From the NCBI GenBank assembly GCA_030652255.1, contig JAUSAZ010000221.1, positions 1 to 35,179 of the forward strand: 35,179 nt of DNA, in the 5' to 3' direction. The notes below the pieces were generated by a model. The model was given only the letters and a program-made list of their open reading frames with translations. It was not told the DNA's origin and did no database searches. The position numbers and the translations under genes were made by a program. The number at the start of each line of letters is the position of its first letter. Position 1 is the first letter of the stretch. The DNA comes from Myxococcales bacterium (GTDB lineage Bacteria; Myxococcota_A; Polyangia; Polyangiales; Ga0077539). Positions 10,079 through 16,959 of the stretch are shown piece after piece.

Positions 10079-12184
10079 TTACCGGGTCAGGTACTCGCCG
10101 CGGCCGGAGTACGCGCTCCAGTACTGCGGGCCGATGGTGGTGTACGTGAAGCGGTTGAAGTCGAAGCCCGTGAGCCGCAGGCCCACCAGCGAGAGGGTGA
10201 GAATCGACCCGCCGGGCAGGTCGCTCAGGCCCATCAGGGTGGAGAGGTCGGGGTACTGGAAGGTGCGCTCGGCCCCCGGCGCGATGTGCTGCCACGAGCT
10301 GGTGGGCCACTGCATCGTGAAGAGCAGGAGGTCGGGCGCGTCGCCGTCGATGCCGACGCGCACCGTGCGGTCGGCGGGGAGGCGGGCGCCGGTGTCCGGG
10401 GAGGTCATCTGGGGGATGCCCAGCCAGCCGCGCACGCGCACGGCCTCGTCGGGCGAGGTGATGCCCGAGATGACCAGGCCGGTGCAGGGCGCCGGGGTGT
10501 CCTGGAAGGCCGTCGGGCCGGTGACGGGCCCGGAGGCGAGGCGCGCGTGCACGGTGAGGCGCGCGTCGGCGAGGTTGCGGTTGAAGGCAGGCAGGCCCGA
10601 GAGGCGGTAGCTCCCGCCGTCGATGCCCGTGACCGTCGCGTGGGGCATCGGGATCACCCCTTCGCCGCCGAGGTCGATGAAGCCGCTGGCGTGGAACTGG
10701 TCGGGCGCGTCGGGGTCGGTGCCCATGAGCGGCGCGACCTCGAGGGGGGTCTCGTGGTCGAGCGGGATGTTCATGTCGATGACGACGTTGTCGATCGCCG
10801 CGCGCGGCGCACCGAGCACGCTGCGGGCGACGCCCATCACCCAGGGGACGAAGCGCACCGGGGTGGTGGACCCGGCGGGCACGATGTTCTCGAGGCCCGC
10901 GAGCGCGTACACGGCCACCGCCGCGGGGCGCGCCTGGAGCAGGAAGGGGTATCCCCGGCCGCCGGCCTCGGGCTGCACGATCTCGAGCACGACGTCGCGC
11001 TGCTGGGCGAGCGCGGCGCCGGTGGGGTCGGCGGTGAAGATGTCCGGCCGCGAGACCCAGACGTAGGCCACGCGGCGGAAGCCCGCGCGGGGCTCCGGCA
11101 CGTTGGACCAGGGGTTGGGCGCGAACTCGTTGGGCCCCGCCCACACGAGCTCGCCCGAGATGGTGGCGGGGTACACCGGGCGCTGTGGCATTCCCATGGG
11201 CATCCCCGGGCTGCCGCAGCCGGGGATCATCAGGGGCTGCAGGTAGATGGTCGCGTTGCGCGCGTCGAAGGACTGGATGGTGGTGGTGGTGTGGCACCGC
11301 TCGGAGGCCGTCACCGTCACCGGCGGGCGCAGCGCCGGGGGCGAGAGCGTGACCTGCCCCCGCGCGCCGGTCTGCCCCGCGCTCGGCGGCACCGCGCCGG
11401 GCTCGTTGTTGAGGAACACGAAGGCCGAGGGCACCGGGTCGCCGCTCATCGCGTCGAGCACCGTGACCGTGATGCTGCCCGCGAGCGCGCCGCCCGAGAG
11501 CCCGCCGCCGACGCTGTCCGCGCTGTCGGCGTAGGTGTACCCGTCGGGGATGCTCAGCGGCTCGTCCTCGCTGTCGATGGCCACCGACACCCGGCCGTCG
11601 GGGTGCTCGGGCGTGAGGCACGACGCCAGCTCCGGGCTCGTGACCGTCAGCATGGTGCAGGGCGCGCCGTCGAAGGTGACCCGCATGCCGTCGCGGAAGT
11701 GCGTGCCGAGGCCGTGCACGCTCACCCGCGCGCCGCCAGTGGTCGGCCCGATGGGCGGGTCGACGTAGAAGCTGTCGTAGCGGTATCCGTTGGGGAGCGT
11801 GGAGACGCGGCCGGCGATCTCGACCTCGACGTCGACCTCGCCCGCGCGGCCCGCGGGGGTTCGCACGGTGATGCGGTTGCGGTCGACGAAGGTGGTGTAG
11901 CGGGGCTGCACCAGGTTGCCCCCGAAGCGCACCAGGGCGCCGTCGGCGAAGTTGGACCCGCGCAGGGTGACCTCGGTGCCGCCGAGGAAGGCGCCGTGAC
12001 CGGGCTGCACGCTGAGCAGCGTGGGCGCCGGGGTGGGGCGCGCGTCGGGGCCCGTGTCCACCCGGGCGTCGGAGCCGGCGTCGATGCGCTCGGGGGGAAT
12101 GTCGACCGACTCGGTGGCGCAGCCGCCGAGCAGTCCGAACGCGGCGAAGGGGAGTGCGCACCGGAGGCGTGTGGCGACGGGCAT
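10079..12184 (-). CDS. IPT/TIG-domain surface lipoprotein
   Basis: The product is 701 aa. The signal peptide ends in lipobox LLGGC (Cys22), followed by an Asp/Pro-rich spacer of the kind seen in myxobacterial outer-membrane lipoproteins. Two immunoglobulin-like IPT/TIG domains follow: ~residues 54-137 (LLSVQPGHGAFLGGTEVTL, then GSNFADGALVRFGG) and ~142-215 (PPIGPTTGGARVSVHG, THFRDGMRVTFDGAPC). A domain near 235-310 (GSITVTVLDAMSGDPVPSAF) looks like a carboxypeptidase-regulatory-like fold. The C-terminal ~390 residues were not recognised but appear beta-rich and contain few cysteines. IPT/TIG domains usually serve adhesion or carbohydrate binding; the ligand here is unknown. A promoter-like pair lies upstream at 12211-12240, so it may be transcribed apart from the Hsp70 operon. 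Confidence 0.82.
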   Translation of the reverse strand: MPVATRLRCALPFAAFGLLGGCATESVDIPPERIDAGSDARVDTGPDARPTPAPTLLSVQPGHGAFLGGTEVTLRGSNFADGALVRFGGNLVQPRYTTFVDRNRITVRTPAGRAGEVDVEVEIAGRVSTLPNGYRYDSFYVDPPIGPTTGGARVSVHGLGTHFRDGMRVTFDGAPCTMLTVTSPELASCLTPEHPDGRVSVAIDSEDEPLSIPDGYTYADSADSVGGGLSGGALAGSITVTVLDAMSGDPVPSAFVFLNNEPGAVPPSAGQTGARGQVTLSPPALRPPVTVTASERCHTTTTIQSFDARNATIYLQPLMIPGCGSPGMPMGMPQRPVYPATISGELVWAGPNEFAPNPWSNVPEPRAGFRRVAYVWVSRPDIFTADPTGAALAQQRDVVLEIVQPEAGGRGYPFLLQARPAAVAVYALAGLENIVPAGSTTPVRFVPWVMGVARSVLGAPRAAIDNVVIDMNIPLDHETPLEVAPLMGTDPDAPDQFHASGFIDLGGEGVIPMPHATVTGIDGGSYRLSGLPAFNRNLADARLTVHARLASGPVTGPTAFQDTPAPCTGLVISGITSPDEAVRVRGWLGIPQMTSPDTGARLPADRTVRVGIDGDAPDLLLFTMQWPTSSWQHIAPGAERTFQYPDLSTLMGLSDLPGGSILTLSLVGLRLTGFDFNRFTYTTIGPQYWSAYSGRGEYLTR

Positions 12185-12210
12185 GGTGGGTCTCAGTGCT
12201 CCTGGCGCGG

Positions 12211-12240
12211 AGTATCCGGGACCCGCACCCCCGAACGCAA
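12211..12240 (-). promoter_or_regulatory. candidate sigma70-type promoter for the IPT/TIG lipoprotein
   Basis: On the minus strand TTGCGT (12240-12235) and GATACT (12216-12211) are 18 bases apart. The -10-like box is 26 bases before the ATG at 12184, and AGGAG lies between them. It sits in the gap after the Fpg-like gene, so the lipoprotein may have its own promoter. Confidence 0.4.
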
Positions 12241-12253
12241 CGCGCCGGGGTCG

Positions 12254-13090
12254 CTACCGCTGCTCCTCGGGCACCCAGTACGTGTCCCGCCCGCCGATCT
12301 TGATGACCTGCACCGCGCGCCCCGCGGGGTCGGTCTCCTTCCGGTAGACCTTCATCACGCCGCTGTAGTCGAGGTCGCTCGCGATCACCCCGGCCATCAG
12401 GTCGATGACGGCGCCGTGCAGCACCGCCGCCTCCTCTGCGGTCACCCCGTTGGCCGCGCGGTTGGGGGCGATCTTCGCGCGGTAGAGCGCCTCGCACGCG
12501 TACATGTTGCCGATGCCCGCCTGCTGCCCCTGGTCGAGCAGGATCTCCTTCACGGCCTTGCGCGAGCTCGCGAGGGAGCGACGGAGCGCGTCGATGGTCC
12601 ACGCCTGCTGGAAGGCCGGGTCGCTCTCGGGGGTGAGCATCACGTCGGGGCCGAGCGCGCGCAGCTCGTCGCAGTGGGCGCTGTCGAGGCCCGGAAACGC
12701 GTGCACCTTGCCGCGGCGCTCGGGCTCGTTGAACTCCAGGCGCCGGCCCTTCGCCACCAGCCAGAACGAGCTGGCCTTCCTGTCGGGCGGCGCATGGTGG
12801 TGTCGATAGTTGGAGACGTAGGCCTCATCGGACATCGTCCAGCGGCCCGCGTGCATGAGGTGCGAGGTCGCGGTGCCCGTGCTGAGGGCCATCACGATGT
12901 GCTTGCCCCGCTGCGTGACGGACTTCAGCGTCGCGCCGAGGAAGAACGCGTCGAGCTTCGTCTTGCGCGCCGGGTCGGCCTTGAGCTCCGGGAAGTGCCC
13001 GCCGAAGTGCCCGTGCTCCTCGATGACCCAGCCCGTGACGCGCTCGCGCAGCCACACAACCTGCCGATGGACCTCTGGGAATTCAGGCAT
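12254..13090 (-). CDS. Fpg/Nei-family DNA glycosylase lacking zinc-finger cysteines
   Basis: The product is 278 aa, normal for Fpg/Nei. Such enzymes excise oxidised bases and nick the abasic site. The start at 13090 gives the required N-terminus MPEFPEV, where the processed Pro is the catalytic nucleophile and Glu3 is beside it; GGAG lies 8 bases upstream. Lys63 (RGKHIVM) matches the conserved beta-loop lysine. The helix-two-turn-helix signature GIGNMYACEALYRAKIAPNR is intact. At the C-terminus, where Fpg normally has P-C-x-x-C and Y-C-x-x-C-Q, this protein has DPAGRA and YWVPEEQ: all four zinc ligands are replaced while the surrounding hairpin pattern remains, suggesting a zincless finger as in NEIL1. 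It lies 23 bases after the Hsp70 gene and appears co-transcribed. Base specificity is unknown. Confidence 0.9.
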   Translation of the reverse strand: MPEFPEVHRQVVWLRERVTGWVIEEHGHFGGHFPELKADPARKTKLDAFFLGATLKSVTQRGKHIVMALSTGTATSHLMHAGRWTMSDEAYVSNYRHHHAPPDRKASSFWLVAKGRRLEFNEPERRGKVHAFPGLDSAHCDELRALGPDVMLTPESDPAFQQAWTIDALRRSLASSRKAVKEILLDQGQQAGIGNMYACEALYRAKIAPNRAANGVTAEEAAVLHGAVIDLMAGVIASDLDYSGVMKVYRKETDPAGRAVQVIKIGGRDTYWVPEEQR

Positions 13091-13113
13091 CGCGATGCTC
13101 CTCTCGGGGGTTC

Positions 13114-14772
13114 TTAGCCGTTCCAGTCGACGCGGAGGGTTTGCAGCCACGAGGCGCGCTCGGCCAGCACCTCGTCGGAGTAGAGCCCGGGGGCCTCGTC
13201 GAGCCGGGCCTCCTGCACGGCGCCCGTCGCGGGGTCGACGACCGAGAGCACCAGCACGCCGTTGGCGCGCACGTCGAGGCGCACCTCCACCCGCGACCCC
13301 TCGGGCATGGGCCGCGGGAAGCTCAGCCGGTACTCGCCCACACGCGTGGCCTCGCGCTCGCTGCGCCCCTCGAAGACCTCGATGGGAGGGAGGCTCGTCC
13401 CGCCGCGCACGCTGAACATCCGCCGCCCCACGAAGGGCGTCGGCGTGCCTGCGGGCACCAGCGGGGTGAGCACGGCGCGGCGCCCCTCCGGGGTGCCCGG
13501 GGCGGGCTCCCAGGCGCGCACCGAGAAGGTGTCGGGCACCACGCCGTGCAGCTCGACCCCCACCCGGGCGCCCCCCTCGGCGAGCGCGGCGCCGTGGATG
13601 GCCGCCCCCGCCGCGACGATGGTCAGGGGGTTGAGCGGGTGCCCGGGATCTTCATGGATACGAACCCTTGGGCAGCGCTCGCGCATCCGTTGTTGCAGGG
13701 GCCAGAGCAGGGACGAGCCCCCCGTAAGCAGCACCTCGTCGAGGTCGCCCCAGCGCAGCGACGCGCGGCGCAGGGCCTCCTCGGCGCAGGCCATGGCGCG
13801 GTCGAGCTCGCCGCCGATGGCGCGGGAGAGCTCGGCGAGCGAGAGCTCCAGGGTGACCTCCTCGCCTTCGGTGTCCTGGTCGAAGACCGGGGTGAACTTC
13901 CGGCGGCGCACGCGGGAGAGCGGCGACGGGTCGGTGCCCGCGTCGGTGTTGAGCGCGACCTTGAACCACTCGGCCATCTCGAGGAGGCGTTCACGGGTGG
14001 ATTCGTTCACCGCCGCGAGGCTGAACGCATGGTCGGACGCGCGCTCGGCGTACTGGGTGACGAGGGCGTCGCGGATGCGCTGGTCCATCGCGAGGCCGCC
14101 GAGCTGGACGCCGTAGGAGTCGAGGGCGTGGAGCTGGGCCACGCCGGGCCCGGCCTCGCGGCGGAGGATGGTCACGTCGAGGGTGCCGCCGCCGAAGTCG
14201 AAGACCATGAAGGTCTGCGCGCCCGCCGTCGCGCCCGTCGAGCGCGACTGTAGCCCGTAGGCCCAGCCCGCGGCGTCGGGCTCGGTGATCATCCCCCAGA
14301 GCGGGAGCCCGGCCATCTTCGCGGCCTGCCCCGTGGCGAGCTTCTCGCGGTTGCGGAAGCGCTGCGGGTGCGACACCACCACCCCGTCGAGGGGCGGCAG
14401 CGCGGGGCGCGCGCGGATCATCTCCGCGAGCGCGCGGAGAATCACCGCGGCGACGTCGGTGGCGTAGAGGTCACGCGCCCCGACCCGCCAGGGAGGTCCG
14501 GCGTACACGGCGCTGCCGACGCCCATGTGGTTCTTCGAGCCGCGCACGAGCACGGCGTCTCCGGGGGCGCGCTCGGCCTCGCCGACGAGCTCGCGGTACG
14601 CCGCGGGGGCCTCCGATCCGACCACCGCGCGCGGCGCGCCGCGAGAGCTGAGTAGCACCAGCGAGGCGAGGGTGGGGCCGCCGCGCTCGAGGGCCACGAG
14701 CCGGGGCTGACCCCGCTCGACGTACGCGACGGAGCAGTACGTGGTGCCGAGGTCGATGCCGTAGACCGCCAC
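13114..14772 (-). CDS. Hsp70-family ATPase without C-terminal lid
   Basis: The product is 552 aa from a GTG start. The actin-like ATPase is complete: phosphate-1 GIDLGTTYCSVAYV (5-18), the connecting segment EPDAAGWAYG (164-173), phosphate-2 DFGGGTLDV (192-200), and the adenosine motif EVLLTGGSSLLWPL. A short beta-rich substrate-binding-like domain follows (GTPTPFVGRRMFSVRGG, RVEVRLDVRANGVLVLSVVD). The protein stops about 85 residues short of typical DnaK (~638 aa) and lacks most of the alpha-helical lid. It starts 10 bases after the vWA-like lipoprotein gene. No dnaJ or grpE is near, so it is probably a specialised paralogue rather than the housekeeping chaperone. The role of the missing lid is inference. 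Confidence 0.9.
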   Translation of the reverse strand: MAVYGIDLGTTYCSVAYVERGQPRLVALERGGPTLASLVLLSSRGAPRAVVGSEAPAAYRELVGEAERAPGDAVLVRGSKNHMGVGSAVYAGPPWRVGARDLYATDVAAVILRALAEMIRARPALPPLDGVVVSHPQRFRNREKLATGQAAKMAGLPLWGMITEPDAAGWAYGLQSRSTGATAGAQTFMVFDFGGGTLDVTILRREAGPGVAQLHALDSYGVQLGGLAMDQRIRDALVTQYAERASDHAFSLAAVNESTRERLLEMAEWFKVALNTDAGTDPSPLSRVRRRKFTPVFDQDTEGEEVTLELSLAELSRAIGGELDRAMACAEEALRRASLRWGDLDEVLLTGGSSLLWPLQQRMRERCPRVRIHEDPGHPLNPLTIVAAGAAIHGAALAEGGARVGVELHGVVPDTFSVRAWEPAPGTPEGRRAVLTPLVPAGTPTPFVGRRMFSVRGGTSLPPIEVFEGRSEREATRVGEYRLSFPRPMPEGSRVEVRLDVRANGVLVLSVVDPATGAVQEARLDEAPGLYSDEVLAERASWLQTLRVDWNG

Positions 14773-14782
14773 GCGAGAGCGC

Positions 14783-16258
14783 CTATTGCCGGGTGACCCG
14801 GAGCGTCACGCGGTCGAGGTACCCCTGGCGGTTGACGCCCGCGGCGATGACGGTGCGGGCGAGGTCGGCGAGGCCGAAGACCTTCTCGGGGCTGTCGTAG
14901 GAGGTCTCCGCGCTGCCGGTGGTGAACCACGCCGAGGCCAGGGCGGCGGGGTTGACGGTCCATCGCCCGAAGAGGCCGAAGTTGTAGTCGCGGGTGCCGG
15001 GCGGGAGCTGCCGGCAGTCGATGCCGGTGCGCACGGTGAAGGGCCCCGGCAGGGTGCGCATGGGCTCGCGGGGCATCAGGAAGAAGCCGTCGAGGGGGGT
15101 GGGCGACTGCCAGGTGAGGGACACCGTCGCGATCGGCGGCGGGGGCATCGCGCCGAACTGGATCACCCCGTCGAGCCGGATGCGGGCCTGGCCGCGGACG
15201 TCGCAGCGGGCGGGGATCACGAAGGTCTCGCCCTGGCGCACCGGGCGGTCGACGATGACGCTGTCGGCGGCGCCGCCGCTCTCGTTGCGAACGGCGTTGA
15301 GCACCCGCGCGGTGAGCCCCTCGAAGGGCGACCACTCGCTGAAATCGATGTCGCCGGCGGACTGCCGTAGCGTGATGCGCTCCACCGCGAGGCGGCGCTG
15401 CATCTCGCCCACGAGCTGCCGACCGCGGGGGATGTCGCGGGTGAGCACGAAGACCAGCAGGGGTCGTGCGCCCTGCCAGCGGAAGGCGCCGGACTCGCCG
15501 GTCATGGAGGGCGAGCTGGCGGCGAAGCGCACGCCGTTCCACTGGGGGTCGGTGTTGAGGGCGGCGACGTGCTGGGTGACGCGCGACCACATGGCCGGGT
15601 CGAGCCGTCGCTCGGCGAAGTAGCGGCCGTCGAAGGGCAGGATGAGCCGGCCCACCCAGAGCCCGTAGCCCTCCTCGACGCGCTGGCGCAGCAGGGCCGC
15701 GAGGCAGCTCGGGTCGGCGCCCGCGGTACACGCCACGTCGCCGCTCGCGCCCGGCTGGAAGGGGGTGCTGGTGCTCTGGAAGCCGTCGGTGACGAGCACC
15801 GTGACGTTGTAGGGGTCGAGGGGGTCGGGCTGCTGGAGGTCGGGCCGCGGCGCGCGGGGCGGGCGGCGCAGGGCGAGGTGCAGGGCGGAGTAGGCCCCGC
15901 GGTAGGTGGCGGGCAGCCGGGCCTGCTGCGGGGTGAGCTGCGGGGCCTCGCAGTGGACGGCGGTGTCGACGGCGCAGCGCTGGAAGGGGTTGTTGAGCTG
16001 GAGCGCCGAGAGGGAGGCCTCGATGACCTGGGCGTGGAGGGTCTGGAGCGCGGTGCCGCGCGTCGAGGTGAACCCGCGGATGCTCTCGGAGACGTCGACG
16101 AAGACCTGGGCGCCGCTACCCGGTGGCGGGGCCGGGGGGGTGACCGCGACGGGGGCGGGCGCGGGCGCGGGGCTCGGGGCGGGGGGTCGCGCCGGGTCGC
16201 AGGCCGCGAGGGCGAGGGCGAGGGCGAGGGCCTTAGTGGGTCGTGACGACGGTGGCAT
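14783..16258 (-). CDS. vWA-like lipoprotein
   Basis: The product is 491 aa from the ATG at 16258, which overlaps the upstream gene by 26 bases and is chosen because it opens a lipoprotein signal (MPPSSRPTKALALALALAAC, Cys20). A Pro/Ala linker covers ~21-48. VFVDVSESIRGF then gives a D-x-S-x-S MIDAS motif at 55-59, and VLVTDGF supplies a TDG at 157-159 in the manner of the later MIDAS loop, so a von Willebrand A-like fold is likely. The C-terminal half includes strand-rich segments such as TVSLTWQSPTPLDGFFLMP. Lipid anchoring places it outside the cytoplasm, unlike the Hsp70 partners encoded beside it. Four GAGGGC repeats encode the hydrophobic core. No exact family was recognised. Confidence 0.75.
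   Translation of the reverse strand: MPPSSRPTKALALALALAACDPARPPAPSPAPAPAPVAVTPPAPPPGSGAQVFVDVSESIRGFTSTRGTALQTLHAQVIEASLSALQLNNPFQRCAVDTAVHCEAPQLTPQQARLPATYRGAYSALHLALRRPPRAPRPDLQQPDPLDPYNVTVLVTDGFQSTSTPFQPGASGDVACTAGADPSCLAALLRQRVEEGYGLWVGRLILPFDGRYFAERRLDPAMWSRVTQHVAALNTDPQWNGVRFAASSPSMTGESGAFRWQGARPLLVFVLTRDIPRGRQLVGEMQRRLAVERITLRQSAGDIDFSEWSPFEGLTARVLNAVRNESGGAADSVIVDRPVRQGETFVIPARCDVRGQARIRLDGVIQFGAMPPPPIATVSLTWQSPTPLDGFFLMPREPMRTLPGPFTVRTGIDCRQLPPGTRDYNFGLFGRWTVNPAALASAWFTTGSAETSYDSPEKVFGLADLARTVIAAGVNRQGYLDRVTLRVTRQ
16208..16231. repeat. (GAGGGC)4 hexanucleotide repeat in a signal peptide
   Basis: Four perfect tandem copies of GAGGGC (GCCCTC on the coding strand) encode the alternating Ala-Leu core of the vWA-like lipoprotein signal. 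Unit gain or loss would change the core by two residues without shifting frame. Confidence 0.85.
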
Positions 16259-16637
16259 CGACGTACTCGCGGCTTTCGACGGCGGCTTCGACGAGGGCGG
16301 CGGCCTCGACCTCCAGGCGCTGGTCACGCGGGCCGCGCAGGACGTACACGGCGCGGCCGCCCTCGACGGTCTCGCGGACGGCGACGTCGTCCTGGAGCTC
16401 GACGGGCGTGAGCACCGTGCCCTGGCGCACCACGGCGACGTAGGAGTAGAGCCCGCGGGTCTTCCCGGCGACGAGCACCGACCAGAGGATCTGACCGTGC
16501 TGCACGCTCACCTGGCCCACCGGCTCGCGGTGCTGGTCGGCGTAGCAGAGGCAGTAGCGCACGCCCGGCGGGAGCGCGCAGAGGTCCTCGGGCTTGGCGT
16601 GGGGACAACGGACCGAGACGCGGAGGGGGCGTGCCAT
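16233..16637 (-). CDS. 134-aa conserved-looking protein of unknown function
   Basis: The product is 134 aa. The first ~36 residues contain four cysteines (VRCPH, DLCALP, YCLCYAD), which may bind a metal, although the spacing is not a classic zinc ribbon. The rest is predicted mostly strands (QVSVQHGQILWSVLVAG, LYSYVAVVRQGTVLTPVEL) and then an acidic helix (RLEVEAAALVEAAVES). No signal peptide or membrane segment is seen, so it should be cytoplasmic. It lies 13 bases after the 102-aa gene and overlaps the vWA-like lipoprotein by 26 bases, placing it firmly in the Hsp70 operon. I do not recognise the family. Confidence 0.75.
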   Translation of the reverse strand: MARPLRVSVRCPHAKPEDLCALPPGVRYCLCYADQHREPVGQVSVQHGQILWSVLVAGKTRGLYSYVAVVRQGTVLTPVELQDDVAVRETVEGGRAVYVLRGPRDQRLEVEAAALVEAAVESREYVDATVVTTH

Positions 16638-16650
16638 GGCGATGGGGGTT

Positions 16651-16959
16651 CTACTCGATGGTCCAGAGGCGGCGGGCGAGGACGTGCTCCATGAAGAGCT
16701 CGAGCGGAGAGAAACGCAGCCAGCGGGTGGAGGCGGGCGGCACCAGCGGCAGCGGGGCGACGGCGTTGCGGGCGAGCTGCGCCTCGATGGCCATCTTGGT
16801 CGCCTCGAGCCCGGGGTCGATCTTCGACGGCGACGGCAGCTCCGAGGGCATCTTCGGCGTCTCCAGGATGCTCACCTGGACCTTCTGCGCGATGGGGTCT
16901 TCGCCGAACTGGTAGTGCTCGCGGGTCCCGATCACCGGCGTGCCTTTGAAGTCGCTCAT
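16651..16959 (-). CDS. 102-aa protein of unknown function in the Hsp70 operon
   Basis: The product is 102 aa. The ATG at 16959 overlaps the stop of the large Hsp70-like gene in an ATGA, and GGAGGA lies 5 bases upstream, so the start is well supported. The sequence runs MSDFKGTPVIGTREHYQFGE, a Pro/Ser-rich middle (PKMPSELPSPSKIDPGLE), then a helix (ATKMAIEAQLARNAV) and a C-terminal amphipathic segment RWLRFSPLELFMEHVLARRL. There are no cysteines, signal or membrane segment. Tight coupling suggests it works with the large Hsp70-like protein, perhaps as an adaptor; this is inference from position only. Confidence 0.8.
   Translation of the reverse strand: MSDFKGTPVIGTREHYQFGEDPIAQKVQVSILETPKMPSELPSPSKIDPGLEATKMAIEAQLARNAVAPLPLVPPASTRWLRFSPLELFMEHVLARRLWTIE

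Noticed and set aside
10061..10092. Hairpin between the convergent lipoprotein genes
   Set aside because: Only about five base pairs (CCTGA/TCAGG) form with a poorly paired interior; too weak to call a terminator.
10286..13117. A very long open frame antisense to the IPT/TIG lipoprotein and Fpg genes
   Set aside because: It has Arg/Gly/His/Val-rich composition typical of antisense frames in GC-rich DNA, no motifs, and it runs across two well-supported genes. Similar long antisense frames over 2812-4986 and 23377-26133 were rejected on the same grounds.
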